Source: Pseudomonas sp. RIT288 (lineage in GTDB: Bacteria; Pseudomonadota; Gammaproteobacteria; Pseudomonadales; Pseudomonadaceae). From it: DNA of 64,000 nucleotides. A program made the position numbers and the translations under genes. The stretch lies in assembly GCF_000631985.1 (NCBI RefSeq), contig NZ_JFYN01000012.1:434001-498000 (forward strand). Reading direction: 5' to 3'. The notes under the pieces are model-generated. The model worked only from the letters and a program-made list of their open reading frames with translations. It ran no database searches and had not been told where the DNA came from. Every line of letters begins with the position of its first letter. Positions within the stretch are counted from its first letter, which is position 1. Below, piece by piece: positions 49,985-59,334 of this stretch.

Positions 49985-50581
49985 TCAGGCCGGTTCTGCT
50001 TCGGTCGCGTAAGCCTGTTCCAGCAGCACGGTGAAGCGGTTGAACGCGTCGATTGCGCCTTGCTCGATTTGCGCTTCCTCTTCGGCGGTGAACTGCAGGG
50101 AGTCGAGGGTGCGCACGAAGCTTTTCCAGCCTTCGGCACGGCCGCCTTCAGGTTCACCCAGGTGGCGGGCGCCGAAGGTTTCGCTCAGCTCCAGTGCCAC
50201 CGCACGTTTGATCAGGAACGCTGCACCGAGCTTCGAACCTTCGGAGACAAAGATCCAGCCGAGGGCGCAGGCCTTGCTCGGATTTTTCAGCGCGCCGGCC
50301 ACCGGTGGCGGGATGTCGGTGTCGAGATCCGCCAGGTCAGCCTTGGCCGCTTCCGCGCGGCAACGGGCTGGCAGGTCCGGGATGATGGCAGTCAGCTCGG
50401 CGTTGTTATAGAGGTCAACCAGTTCCGACTGGAACAGGTATTGCGCCACCACAAAGCGAGCGAAGTTGGCGCGGGTTTCGAACGGCGCGTGAGCCTTGAC
50501 CAGGGCGTCGAGCTTGCTGTGCGGCTCGTGGGTGATCTGGTTCAGGCGTTGCGAACGCAGGGCTTTTTCCGAAGTGGTCAT
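49985..50581 (-). CDS. hemO: Biliverdin-producing haem oxygenase (HemO/PigA type)
   Basis: A 198-residue enzyme opening haem with O2 and electrons to biliverdin, CO and Fe. The N-terminal LRSQRLNQITHEPHSKLDALVKAHAPF carries the proximal haem ligand, which by comparison with Pseudomonas PigA should be His21; the distal helix glycines are in GWIFVSEGSKLGAAFL. It follows the haem-receptor gene on the same strand, but a terminator and its own candidate ECF-type promoter lie between them. The pair takes up external haem and extracts its iron. Confidence 0.95.
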   Translation of the reverse strand: MTTSEKALRSQRLNQITHEPHSKLDALVKAHAPFETRANFARFVVAQYLFQSELVDLYNNAELTAIIPDLPARCRAEAAKADLADLDTDIPPPVAGALKNPSKACALGWIFVSEGSKLGAAFLIKRAVALELSETFGARHLGEPEGGRAEGWKSFVRTLDSLQFTAEEEAQIEQGAIDAFNRFTVLLEQAYATEAEPA

Positions 50582-50609
50582 GGAGTGTCCTTGATAAAAG
50601 AGGCGCGTG

Positions 50610-50646
50610 ATAACGAGACGAACGGGCAGGTGCCAAACCGTAAAAA
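50610..50646 (-). promoter_or_regulatory. hemO promoter element shared with the haem receptor gene
   Basis: On the minus strand, TTTTTAC-N12-GCCCGTTCGTCTCGTTAT lies 29 nt before the hemO ATG. The same bipartite sequence, with identical spacing, is upstream of the receptor gene (53354-53390). The CGTC core resembles ECF-sigma -10 elements. Confidence 0.65.
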
Positions 50647-50684
50647 AAGCCCCGCGACGCGCTGATCAATGCGCGCCGCAGGGC
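50643..50684 (-). terminator. Terminator of the haem receptor gene
   Basis: On the minus strand, a GC-rich stem (GCCCTGCGGCGCGC paired with GCGCGTCGCGGGGC, minor mismatches) around ATTGATCA is followed by T7. The T run is also the upstream half of the hemO promoter element. Confidence 0.82.
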
Positions 50685-50692
50685 CATGCGGA

Positions 50693-53278
50693 TCAGATGT
50701 CCCAGACCAGATTGATCGCGAAGTTGCGGCCCGGCTGGGTCAGGCGATCGAGGTTGGCCGGTTGCGTCACCGAGGCTTCGCCGACACTGTCGTAACCGCG
50801 CACGTCATCCCACAGCCAGTACTTCTTGTCGGTCAGGTTGTAGATGCCGCCGCTGACGGTGACGTCGTCGGTGACTTTGTAATAGCCGGCCAGGTCGAGA
50901 ATGCCGAAGCCCGGGGTCTTGAACTGGCTGCTGACGCCATCCGGCGACTTGAAGTTGCTGTCGTCGACGCGGTCCTTTTTCTTCACCACGGTCCAGCTCA
51001 GCAGGCCGCCGTAATTGTCCTGGTCGTAACCCAGACCGAATACGCCGGTCAGCGGATTGACGCTGTTGAGCGGCTCGCCGTTGTCGTTGTTGCGACCGTA
51101 GGCGTAAGCGATCGAGCTTTGGGTGTAGAGGCCTTGCGGCGCGCCGAACGCATCGAGGTTCAGACGACCTTTGACTTCGGCACCCTTGATGGTCGCGTGC
51201 TTGATGTTGCTCGACTGGAAGGTCAACTCGTCGTAGCCAGGGGTGACGGCATCTTCGTTGATGAAGTCGCGATACTTGTTATAAAACACCGCCACGTCGA
51301 ACGAGCCTTGCTCGAAGTTGCCGCGCAAACCGGTTTCATAGCTTTTGCTTTTTTCCGGTTCCAGGTTCGGGTTCGGCGCCACGTTGTAGCCGGTGGTGCT
51401 GTTTTCGAAGCGCCCGTACAACGCTTTCGCGGTCGGCGTGCGGAAACCTTCAGCGTATTGGCCGTACCAGGTGTAGTTATCGGTCAGGGCATAGGTCAGG
51501 CCGAATTTGGGCGAGACTTTGTGCCAGCTCTTGTTCGCGTCGCTGACCGTGCCGTTGCCGTCGGCGGCCACGGTGTTGAGGAATTCCTGAGTGATGTGCG
51601 GCTTGAGCTGGGTGTGGTCGTAGCGCAGGCCCGGCAGGAAGGTCCACTGGTTCCAGCTGATCTGATCCTGGGCGAACAGGCTGTAGGTGTTGATGGTCGG
51701 GTCCGGGAAGTCGCTGGATTTTTTCAGCACATCCGCCGCGCTGGTGGCGCCGATGGCGGTGCAGCCTCGGCCGACTGCCAGGCACTTGCCGTCGCCGCTG
51801 CGCGAGCCGGTGACCTTCTGTTGTTTGATTGTGGTGCCGTAGGTCAGCACGTGATCGGTGTCTCCGATGGCGAAGGCCTTGTCCAGTTGCGCATCGAATA
51901 CCCACTGTTTTTCCTCGTAGATTGTGTCGCGGGTGCGCAGCACTTTACGGGTCATCGGGTAGTAGAACTCTTCGGTGCTCTGGTCAGTCTTGGCGATCTG
52001 GTGGTTGAGGCTCCACTTCACGTTATCGGCCAGCAGGCTGTCGAGGACGAAGCTGTGTTCGAGGCCGAAGCGCTCACGGGTGATGGTGTCGTTGCCGGTG
52101 CGCCACTGGTACATGCCGCCGGGCAGCATGCTGTTGGGAATGGTCGGGGCGCCATTGAAGTACGGGCCGCCGTAGGCACTTTTCTGATCGGTATCGCGGT
52201 CGTCCTTGTACTTCTCGTAGGTCAGGCCCAGACGGGAATCTTCGTTGTAGTTCCAACCGATCTTCGCCAGCACGTTGGTGGCTTTGACGTCTTCCGGGTT
52301 GGCGGCGGTGCGCGCCAGGCCGGTGCCGTTGTTGCTGCCATAGGAATCGGTTTCGTGACCGTCGCGCTGGCTGAAGTGCAGCAAGCCGTCGAACTGTTCG
52401 GCACGCCCGGCAACGGTGGCGGATTTCAGCCAGCTCTCATCGGCGGAGCTGTAACCGGTTTTCAGGCGAGCGCCGACGTCTTTGCCGGGCTTGATGATGT
52501 CGTCCGGGTCGAGGGTGTAGTAGCTGACGGCGCCGCCGATGGCGTTGCTGCCGTACAGCACCGAGGCCGGACCACGGAGGATTTCCACGCGTTTGACGAT
52601 TTCCGGGTCGACGTAATTGCGCTGGGTCTTGGCGTACGGGCCGTTGAAGAAACCGTCCGGCACTTCGACGCCGTCAACCTGAGTCAGGATGCGGTCGCCG
52701 TCGATGCCGCGAATGTTGTAGCCGCTGATCCCGCCACGCTGGCCGGCGCCGCCGACGGATACGCCCGGCTCGTAGCGCACCAGATCCTTGATGGTGTTGA
52801 TGTTGTTGCGATCCAGATCCTGACGGGTCTGCACAGTGACGGTGGCCGGCACGCTGCTGACCGACTGTTCCTGGCGGGTGGCGCTGATGGTCACCTGATC
52901 CAGATTGAGCGCGCCGCTGGAGCTGCGCTTCTCCAGCACAATATTGTTGTTGCTCAGCTTGCGGAAGCTCAGGTTGGTCCCCACCAACAGGCGCTCCAGG
53001 GCTTTCTCCGGCGGCAGCGAACCGCGCACGCCCGGCGACGACACGCCCTGACCCAGTTCTGCCGGCAAACCGACCTGCCAGCCGGTCACGCTGGTGAAGG
53101 CATTGAGCGCCGATACCAGCGGTTGCTGGTCGATCGAGAACGAATAATCACCCATGTTGCGCGCCGGTTGTTCGCTGGCAGCCATCAGCGGTGCGGTGCC
53201 GGCCATGAGGATGGCGGCTGTCAGCAACGACAATACGCGGGAAGGGGAAGCAGTCTGGCGGGTAAGGCGAGAGGACAT
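50693..53278 (-). CDS. hxuA: TonB-dependent haem/haemophore receptor with signalling domain
   Basis: An 861-residue outer-membrane receptor. The signal peptide is residues ~1-34; an STN signalling domain (~40-110, YSFSIDQQPLVSALNAFTSVTGWQVGL) talks to a FecR-type regulator; then come the plug (~130-240) and the 22-strand barrel ending in NLVWDI. Haem-receptor hallmarks are the YAEGFRTPTAKALYG box and NPNLEPEKSKSYETG, between which the haem-ligand His usually lies. ATG 53278 has CGGAGC upstream; an in-frame GTG at 53299 lacks a site. It resembles P. aeruginosa HxuA; the symbol is by analogy. Confidence 0.88.
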   Translation of the reverse strand: MSSRLTRQTASPSRVLSLLTAAILMAGTAPLMAASEQPARNMGDYSFSIDQQPLVSALNAFTSVTGWQVGLPAELGQGVSSPGVRGSLPPEKALERLLVGTNLSFRKLSNNNIVLEKRSSSGALNLDQVTISATRQEQSVSSVPATVTVQTRQDLDRNNINTIKDLVRYEPGVSVGGAGQRGGISGYNIRGIDGDRILTQVDGVEVPDGFFNGPYAKTQRNYVDPEIVKRVEILRGPASVLYGSNAIGGAVSYYTLDPDDIIKPGKDVGARLKTGYSSADESWLKSATVAGRAEQFDGLLHFSQRDGHETDSYGSNNGTGLARTAANPEDVKATNVLAKIGWNYNEDSRLGLTYEKYKDDRDTDQKSAYGGPYFNGAPTIPNSMLPGGMYQWRTGNDTITRERFGLEHSFVLDSLLADNVKWSLNHQIAKTDQSTEEFYYPMTRKVLRTRDTIYEEKQWVFDAQLDKAFAIGDTDHVLTYGTTIKQQKVTGSRSGDGKCLAVGRGCTAIGATSAADVLKKSSDFPDPTINTYSLFAQDQISWNQWTFLPGLRYDHTQLKPHITQEFLNTVAADGNGTVSDANKSWHKVSPKFGLTYALTDNYTWYGQYAEGFRTPTAKALYGRFENSTTGYNVAPNPNLEPEKSKSYETGLRGNFEQGSFDVAVFYNKYRDFINEDAVTPGYDELTFQSSNIKHATIKGAEVKGRLNLDAFGAPQGLYTQSSIAYAYGRNNDNGEPLNSVNPLTGVFGLGYDQDNYGGLLSWTVVKKKDRVDDSNFKSPDGVSSQFKTPGFGILDLAGYYKVTDDVTVSGGIYNLTDKKYWLWDDVRGYDSVGEASVTQPANLDRLTQPGRNFAINLVWDI

Positions 53279-53353
53279 CGATAGCGCTCCGTGTCGCACG
53301 AATCTTTATAGGTGCTGACTCGCCTCCGAAGATGCGAATCAATTGCATTGGCT

Positions 53354-53390
53354 ATAACGAGACGAACGGGCTTTGGCTATCGAGTAAAAA
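53354..53390 (-). promoter_or_regulatory. Haem receptor promoter element shared with hemO
   Basis: On the minus strand, TTTTTAC-N12-GCCCGTTCGTCTCGTTAT lies 76 nt before the receptor ATG and matches the hemO element in both blocks and spacing. It overlaps an AATGAGAATTATT stretch (~53386-53401) that resembles half of a Fur box. Confidence 0.65.
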
Positions 53391-53400
53391 TAATTCTCAT

Positions 53401-54366
53401 TTAGTTCAGGATGACCAGCGCGGGGAATTCCTGCAGGCGCGCCGAGGTGATGTGGGCGAGGGAGCGCACCACGTCCAGCGGCTGGTCGAGGCGGTAATTG
53501 CCGGTAACGTTGACGTCGGCCAACTGCTCGTTGGTGTTGATGATCCAGCCCGGGTAGTAGCGGCGCAATTCGGCCAGCACCTGATTCAACGGACAGTTCT
53601 CGAACACCAGGCGGCCCTGGACCCAGGCCAGATCAGTCGCGGTATCGAGCTTGGCCGGACGATCAAAACCGTTGGGGCCGATGCGGATGCTTTCCCCGGC
53701 GGACAAGCGCACCCGCGCGTCATTGTGCGTGGCGCGCAGGTCGACATCGCCGCGCTGCACATTGACTTGCGCCACACCGTCCAGATAACGCACGGCGAAC
53801 GCGGTGTCGCGCACGCTGGCCTGCACCGGGCCGGCATCGATTTCCAGCGGCTGGCCACGGTTGCTGGCCACCTCGAAAAACGCTTCGCCCTGATACAGCC
53901 GCGCCACGCGCTGCCGGTCATTGATGGTGCTGGAGAATGCCGAGTTGGTGTTGAGCAGCACCTTGGAGCCGTCCTCCAGTTGCAGGCGCTGACGCTCGCC
54001 GACCACGGTCAGATGATCGGCCTGCAGGCGCATCGGCAGGTTGCTGAAACTGAACAGGCCGAGCACCAATACCGCAGCGGTGGCCAACGGTTTCCAGTGC
54101 GGGCGCAGACGTTTGAGCACAGTGACTTTCGCCGGTTTGGCCGCGAGGCTCTGCGCGCATTGCACCACTTGCGGCCCGTCCCAGATCGCCTGCGCCTTGG
54201 CGAACGCCTCGGCATTCAACGGATCGGCCGCCAGCCAGGCATGGAACTGCCGGGTCTGTTCCTCGTCCGGGCTGCCGAGCACGATGAGCCAGTCCAGAGC
54301 CTGATCCATTGCGTTGGCAGCGTCCTGCGCCGAATCCGGCGAAGGCGAGCGGTGGGTGTCCGTCAC
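53401..54366 (-). CDS. hxuR: FecR-type anti-sigma/signal transducer
   Basis: A 321-residue inner-membrane regulator that passes the receptor signal to the ECF sigma factor. An N-terminal DUF4880-like cytoplasmic domain (~20-65, ALDWLIVLGSPDEEQTRQFHAWLAADPLNAEAFAKA) is followed by a transmembrane helix (~92-112) and the FecR periplasmic domain (~130-225), with a C-terminal STN-like part (LNQVLAELRRYYPGWI). The GTG at 54366 has GAGGAA at ideal spacing and is preferred to ATG 54393. The symbol is by analogy with P. aeruginosa HxuR. Confidence 0.88.
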   Translation of the reverse strand: MTDTHRSPSPDSAQDAANAMDQALDWLIVLGSPDEEQTRQFHAWLAADPLNAEAFAKAQAIWDGPQVVQCAQSLAAKPAKVTVLKRLRPHWKPLATAAVLVLGLFSFSNLPMRLQADHLTVVGERQRLQLEDGSKVLLNTNSAFSSTINDRQRVARLYQGEAFFEVASNRGQPLEIDAGPVQASVRDTAFAVRYLDGVAQVNVQRGDVDLRATHNDARVRLSAGESIRIGPNGFDRPAKLDTATDLAWVQGRLVFENCPLNQVLAELRRYYPGWIINTNEQLADVNVTGNYRLDQPLDVVRSLAHITSARLQEFPALVILN

Positions 54367-54489
54367 GGTGTTTCCTCGGCAGTGTCTGTGCACGGCTGTT
54401 TTTTAGTGAAGCGTAAAAGTCGGGCAAGGGTAGCAAAGCCCGATGATCAGTGCAGGCGATCCTGACACTGACAGAAAAGGCCTACGACT

Positions 54490-55008
54490 TCAGTCGCCAT
54501 TCAGACGTTCTGCGACGCCAATACAAATGGTCATGATCAGCTTGAGCTCCTTCTGCACGGTGCTGAGGGACACATTCAGCTCGTCGGCGATTTCCTGGTA
54601 GCTGTGCCCGTGCAGGCGGCTGAGGATGAAGATCTGCTGCTGACGCGGGCTGAGTTGACTGAGGCTCACGTTCAGGCGCTCCAGCAATTGTTCGGCGTGG
54701 GCGGCGTCTTCGGCGCTGCTGGCGGGGGCGGCGACGCTGTGCACCACGTCCTGCGGCACGTCATCGACCATCGTCCGCGAATGGATCTTGCGCGCACGCA
54801 GGTGATCCAGCGCCAGGTTGCGCGCAGTCTGGAACACGAAGGGTTCAAGGTGATCAATGGCGCGCTCGCTCAGCGCCCGCGTGACGCGCAGGTAGGTCTC
54901 CTGCAGCAGGTCTTCGGCGGTGCTGTGGTTATTGACCATCCGCTCGATTGTGCGCAGCAGGGACGTGCGCTGAGAGAGGAAGACGTGATTGAAGCGCGAT
55001 TGACTCAC
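54490..55008 (-). CDS. hxuI: ECF sigma factor of the iron-starvation (FecI) type
   Basis: A 172-residue sigma-70 family member with region 2 (DLLQETYLRVTRALSERAIDHLEPFVFQTARNLALDHLRARK) and region 4 (LSQLSPRQQQIFILSRLHGHSYQEIADELNVSLSTVQKEL). It uses a GTG start. It heads the sigma-FecR-receptor-hemO locus and has a perfect Fur palindrome 26 bp upstream, so low iron should turn it on. It probably directs the element shared by the receptor and hemO. The symbol is by analogy with P. aeruginosa HxuI. Confidence 0.9.
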   Translation of the reverse strand: MSQSRFNHVFLSQRTSLLRTIERMVNNHSTAEDLLQETYLRVTRALSERAIDHLEPFVFQTARNLALDHLRARKIHSRTMVDDVPQDVVHSVAAPASSAEDAAHAEQLLERLNVSLSQLSPRQQQIFILSRLHGHSYQEIADELNVSLSTVQKELKLIMTICIGVAERLNGD

Positions 55009-55033
55009 GGGGGAACCTGATCCATTTCGAGCG

Positions 55034-55052
55034 AATGATAATGCTTATCATT
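55034..55052 (-). promoter_or_regulatory. Fur box upstream of the ECF sigma gene
   Basis: A perfect dyad AATGATAA-TGC-TTATCATT, a near match to the 19-bp Fur consensus GATAATGATAATCATTATC, is placed 26 bp before the GTG start. Confidence 0.88.
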
Positions 55053-55093
55053 TAGTCGAGTGGTCAAGTGTTGTTTTCAACGAAGCAGGCAAA

Positions 55094-55138
55094 TGTAGGA
55101 GCTGCCGAAGGCTCGGGCCGCGTTCGGCAGCTCCTACA
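55094..55138. repeat. Short palindromic repeat (family B)
   Basis: TGTAGGAGCTGCCGAA / TTCGGCAGCTCCTACA around a 10-nt GC-rich centre. It lacks the GCGATC extension of other family B copies. Confidence 0.85.
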
Positions 55139-55150
55139 GGGAGTTGTCGG

Positions 55151-56152
55151 TTACTCGGCGTTGCAGAGCGCCAGGCAGTTATCCAGCATGCGGTTGGAGA
55201 AGCCCCATTCGTTGTCGTACCAGGCCAGCACTTTCAGCAATTTGCCGCTGGCTTTGGTGTGGTTGGCGTCAAAGATCGACGACAGCGGGTTGTGGTTGAA
55301 GTCGCTGGAAACCAGCGGCAACGTGTTGTAACCCAAAATTTTCGAGTGCTGGCTGGCGGCTTTCATCAGCGCGTTGACCTCGTCGGCCGTGGCTTCCTTC
55401 TTCAGCTGCACAGTCAGATCCACCAGCGACACATTGATCACCGGAACCCGCACGGCCATGCCGGTCAGTTTTCCCGCCAGTTCCGGCAGCACCAGGCCTA
55501 CCGCTTCGGCGGCGCCGGTCTTGCTCGGGATCATGTTCTGCGTGGCCGAACGCGCGCGGTACGGGTCGGTGTGGTAGACGTCGGTCAGGTTCTGGTCGTT
55601 GGTGTAGGCATGAATCGTGGTCATCAGTCCGCTTTCGATCCCCAGCTCGCGGTGCAGCACCTGCGCTACCGGCGCCAGGCAGTTGGTGGTGCACGAAGCG
55701 TTGGAGATGATCTGGTGCGACTGGCGCAGAATGTCGTGGTTCACACCATAAACCACCGTAGCGTCGGCGCCTTTGGCCGGAGCCGAGATGATGACTTTGC
55801 GGGCGCCGGCAGTAAGATGCGCGGCGGCTTTGGCACGGTCGGTAAAGAGACCGGTGCATTCGAACACCACGTCGATTTTTTCCGCCGCCCATGGCAGCTC
55901 GGCCGGGTTGCGAATCGCGCTGACCGCAATGCGGTCACCATTGACCGTCAGGCTTTCGTTGTCATGGGCCACTTCGGCGTCGAATGTGCCGTGAACGGTG
56001 TCGTATTTGAGCAGATGGGCATTGATGGCGCTGTTGCCCAGATCGTTGATGGCGACGATCTGCAAATCCTGTCGATAGCCTTGGGTATACAGTGCGCGCA
56101 GGACATTACGGCCGATACGGCCAAAACCATTGATTGCGATTCGAAGAGTCAT
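55151..56152 (-). CDS. gap: Glyceraldehyde-3-phosphate dehydrogenase, type I
   Basis: A 333-residue NAD-dependent enzyme of lower glycolysis, linked in Pseudomonas to the Entner-Doudoroff route. The NAD fold is [15 protein letters not shown]; the catalytic Cys154 is in [16 protein letters not shown] 56152 gives the family N-terminus [11 protein letters not shown]. It is divergent from edd with two HexR boxes in the shared upstream region. pseudomonads usually have a second gap gene elsewhere. Confidence 0.96.
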   Translation of the reverse strand: MTLRIAINGFGRIGRNVLRALYTQGYRQDLQIVAINDLGNSAINAHLLKYDTVHGTFDAEVAHDNESLTVNGDRIAVSAIRNPAELPWAAEKIDVVFECTGLFTDRAKAAAHLTAGARKVIISAPAKGADATVVYGVNHDILRQSHQIISNASCTTNCLAPVAQVLHRELGIESGLMTTIHAYTNDQNLTDVYHTDPYRARSATQNMIPSKTGAAEAVGLVLPELAGKLTGMAVRVPVINVSLVDLTVQLKKEATADEVNALMKAASQHSKILGYNTLPLVSSDFNHNPLSSIFDANHTKASGKLLKVLAWYDNEWGFSNRMLDNCLALCNAE

Positions 56153-56175
56153 TGAACAGCGCCGCCGTCGTTTTG

Positions 56176-56252
56176 TTGTTGGAATTACAAGATTATTCGC
56201 ATAAAAATAGAAAACAAGCCTTTTTAGTGGCAATATTTTGTTTTATCTACAA
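56176..56252. promoter_or_regulatory. Two HexR operators in the gap/edd divergent promoter region
   Basis: TTGT-TGGAATT-ACAA (56176-56190) and TTGT-TTTATCT-ACAA (56238-56252) both fit the pseudomonad HexR pattern TTGT-N7/8-ACAA. HexR represses gap, edd and related genes until relieved by KDPG. Confidence 0.85.
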
Positions 56253-56372
56253 CGAGTGACCTGAATCAACTGGTCCGAATGGTCAAAAAAGCCGTCTGTC
56301 ATTCCAACAACAACGGCGTTTGATCAGCATAGACAATCAGGTCGCCACATCCGTTAGCCTGGAGTTCTACAC

Positions 56373-58199
56373 ATGCATCCCCGCGTTCTTGAGGTCACCG
56401 AACGGCTTATCGCCCGCAGCCGCGCCACGCGTCAGGCTTACCTTGCACTGATTCGCGGCGCCGCCACCGACGGGCCGATGCGCGGCAAGCTGCAATGCGC
56501 CAACTTCGCCCACGGCGTGGCCGGGTGTGGCAGCGAAGACAAGCACAGCCTGCGGATGATGAACTCGGCGAACATCGCCATTGTTTCTTCGTATAACGAC
56601 ATGCTCTCGGCGCACCAGCCGTACGAAGTCTTTCCCCAGCAGATCAAAAACGCGCTGCGCGAAATCGGTTCGGTCGGCCAGTTCGCCGGTGGTACGCCGG
56701 CGATGTGCGATGGCGTGACCCAGGGTGAGCCAGGCATGGAGCTGAGCCTGCCGAGCCGCGAAGTGATCGCCATGTCCACGGCGGTGGCGCTGTCGCACAA
56801 CATGTTCGACGGCGCGCTGATGCTCGGCATCTGCGACAAGATCGTCCCGGGCCTGATGATGGGTTCGCTGCGCTTCGGCCATCTGCCGACGATCTTCGTC
56901 CCGGGCGGGCCGATGGTCTCGGGGATTTCCAACAAGGAAAAAGCCGACGTGCGGCAGAAGTACGCCGAAGGCAAGGCGACCCGCGAAGAGCTGCTGGAGT
57001 CGGAGATGAAGTCCTACCACAGCCCGGGCACCTGCACCTTCTACGGCACCGCCAATACCAACCAGTTGCTGATGGAAGTCATGGGCCTGCACTTGCCGGG
57101 CGCGTCTTTCGTCAACCCGAACACCCCGCTGCGTGATGCCCTGACCCGCGAAGCCGCGCATCAGGTCACGCGCCTGACCAAGCAGAACGGCAACTTCATG
57201 CCGATCGGCGAAATCGTCGACGAGAAGGCGCTGGTCAACTCGATCGTCGCGCTGCACGCCACCGGCGGCTCGACCAACCACACCCTGCACATGCCGGCGA
57301 TCGCCATGGCCGCGGGTATTCAATTGACCTGGCAGGACATGGCCGACCTCTCCGAAGTCGTGCCGACCCTGAGCCACGTCTACCCGAACGGCAAGGCCGA
57401 CATCAACCACTTCCAGGCCGCTGGCGGTATGTCATTCCTGATCCGCGAACTGCTCGAAGCCGGCCTGCTCCACGAAGACGTCAACACTGTGCTCGGCCAT
57501 GGCCTGAGCCGCTACACCAAAGAGCCGTTCCTCGATAACGGTGAACTGGTGTGGCGCGAAGGCCCGATCGAAAGCCTCGACGAAAACATCCTGCGCCCGG
57601 TCGCCCGTGCATTCTCTGCCGAGGGTGGCTTGCGAGTGATGGAAGGCAACCTCGGTCGCGGTGTGATGAAGGTTTCCGCCGTGGCATTGGAAAACCAGAT
57701 CGTCGAAGCACCGGCCATGGTGTTCCAGGATCAGCAGGATCTGGCCGATGCGTTCAAGGCCGGTTTGCTGGAGAAGGATTTTGTCGCGGTGATGCGCTTC
57801 CAGGGCCCGCGCTCCAACGGCATGCCCGAGCTGCACAAGATGACGCCGTTCCTCGGCGTGCTGCAGGATCGTGGCTTCAAAGTCGCGCTGGTCACCGACG
57901 GGCGCATGTCCGGCGCGTCGGGGAAAATCCCGGCGGCGATTCACGTCAGTCCTGAAGCGTATGTCGGTGGTGCTTTGGCGCGGGTGCAAGAGGGCGATAT
58001 CATCCGCGTCGATGGCGTCAAAGGCACTTTGGAACTCAAGGTCGACGCCGCCGAATTTGCAGCGCGCGAACCTGCCAAAGGCCTGTTGGGCAACAACATC
58101 GGCAGCGGTCGCGAACTGTTTGGCTTCATGCGTTTGGCCTTCAGCTCGGCGGAGCAGGGCGCCAGCGCCTTCACTTCTGCCCTGGAGACGCTTAATTGA
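56373..58199 (+). CDS. edd: 6-phosphogluconate dehydratase
   Basis: A 608-residue Fe-S dehydratase of the IlvD/Edd family making KDPG, the first committed Entner-Doudoroff step. Characteristic segments are [77 protein letters not shown] and [22 protein letters not shown]. The stop overlaps the glk TTG start by 4 bp (TTGA). Confidence 0.97.
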   Translation: MHPRVLEVTERLIARSRATRQAYLALIRGAATDGPMRGKLQCANFAHGVAGCGSEDKHSLRMMNSANIAIVSSYNDMLSAHQPYEVFPQQIKNALREIGSVGQFAGGTPAMCDGVTQGEPGMELSLPSREVIAMSTAVALSHNMFDGALMLGICDKIVPGLMMGSLRFGHLPTIFVPGGPMVSGISNKEKADVRQKYAEGKATREELLESEMKSYHSPGTCTFYGTANTNQLLMEVMGLHLPGASFVNPNTPLRDALTREAAHQVTRLTKQNGNFMPIGEIVDEKALVNSIVALHATGGSTNHTLHMPAIAMAAGIQLTWQDMADLSEVVPTLSHVYPNGKADINHFQAAGGMSFLIRELLEAGLLHEDVNTVLGHGLSRYTKEPFLDNGELVWREGPIESLDENILRPVARAFSAEGGLRVMEGNLGRGVMKVSAVALENQIVEAPAMVFQDQQDLADAFKAGLLEKDFVAVMRFQGPRSNGMPELHKMTPFLGVLQDRGFKVALVTDGRMSGASGKIPAAIHVSPEAYVGGALARVQEGDIIRVDGVKGTLELKVDAAEFAAREPAKGLLGNNIGSGRELFGFMRLAFSSAEQGASAFTSALETLN

Positions 58200-59155
58200 A
58201 ACTGGCTTTGGTCGGTGATATCGGAGGTACCAACGCGCGGTTCGCGTTGTGGAAAAACCAGCAACTGGAATCGGTTCAGGTGCTGGCGACAGCCGACCAT
58301 GCCAGCCCGGAACAGGCGATCAGCCTGTACCTGAGCGGCCTCGGTCTGGCGCCGGGTTCGATCGGTTCGGTGTGTCTGTCGGTGGCGGGGCCGGTGAGTG
58401 GTGATGAGTTCAAGTTCACCAATAACCACTGGCGCCTGAGCCGCACGGCGTTCTGCAAGACCTTGCAGGTCGAGCAGCTGCTGCTGATCAACGATTTCTC
58501 GGCGATGGCGCTGGGCATGACCCGTTTGCAGCCCGGCGAATTCCGCGTGGTCTGCGAAGGCACGCCGGAGCCGTTGCGCCCGGCGGTGGTGATCGGCCCG
58601 GGCACTGGCCTGGGCGTCGGCACTTTGCTCGATCTCGGCGAAGGCCGGTTTGCCGCGTTGCCGGGGGAGGGCGGTCATGTCGACCTGCCGCTGAGCAGTC
58701 CGCGTGAAACCCAGCTCTGGCGGCACATCCACAACGAGATCGGCCATGTCAGTGCGGAAACGGCGCTGAGCGGTGGCGGTTTGCCGCGCGTCTACCGCGC
58801 GATCTGCGCAGTGGACGGACATGCACCGACACTCGATACGCCGGAAGCGATCACTGCAGCCGGCCTGGCCGGTGACCCGATCGCCCTGGAAGTGCTGGAA
58901 CAGTTCTGCTGCTGGCTCGGCCGCGTGGCCGGCAACAACGTGCTGACCACCGGGGCTCGTGGCGGGGTCTTCATCGTTGGTGGGGTGATACCGCGCTTTG
59001 CCGATTTCTTCGTCGAAAGCGGCTTCGCCCGCAGCTTCGCCGACAAGGGCTGCATGAGCGATTACTTCAAGGGCATTCCGGTGTGGCTGGTGACGGCGCC
59101 GTATTCCGGGCTGGTGGGTGCCGGTGTGGCACTGGAGCAAGCAATCCCTGCCTGA
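58196..59155 (+). CDS. glk: Glucokinase
   Basis: A 319-residue bacterial glucokinase (Glk family) phosphorylating cytoplasmic glucose with ATP. The phosphate motif is [15 protein letters not shown]; the catalytic Asp is in [20 protein letters not shown] and the ExGH motif GEGGHVDL follow. It has a TTG start overlapping the edd stop, so it is translationally coupled and lower-expressed. Confidence 0.95.
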   Translation: MKLALVGDIGGTNARFALWKNQQLESVQVLATADHASPEQAISLYLSGLGLAPGSIGSVCLSVAGPVSGDEFKFTNNHWRLSRTAFCKTLQVEQLLLINDFSAMALGMTRLQPGEFRVVCEGTPEPLRPAVVIGPGTGLGVGTLLDLGEGRFAALPGEGGHVDLPLSSPRETQLWRHIHNEIGHVSAETALSGGGLPRVYRAICAVDGHAPTLDTPEAITAAGLAGDPIALEVLEQFCCWLGRVAGNNVLTTGARGGVFIVGGVIPRFADFFVESGFARSFADKGCMSDYFKGIPVWLVTAPYSGLVGAGVALEQAIPA

Positions 59156-59168
59156 AATGCAATCAAAC

Positions 59169-59258
59169 TGTAGGAGTGAGCGTGCTCGCGATAGCGGTCT
59201 TGGATTCAACATATTCGTTGACTGATACACCGCTATCGCGAGCAGGCTCACTCCTACA
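59169..59258. repeat. REP palindrome pair (family A)
   Basis: TGTAGGAGTGAGCGTGCTCG and its complement, with AGCGGT / ACCGCT extensions, lie between glk and gltR. Confidence 0.9.
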
Positions 59259-59334
59259 GGTGTTTTGTGGTGTTTGTAAAATCAGTGCTTAAGGCATAAT
59301 CCGCCCCAATTCCAACAACAAGGATGCCTTCGAA

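Noticed and set aside
50669..53284. Open frame of 871 codons opposite the haem receptor
   Set aside because: It is antisense to a receptor with a signal peptide, STN, plug and barrel; Val/Gly/Gln-rich composition is typical of shadow frames.
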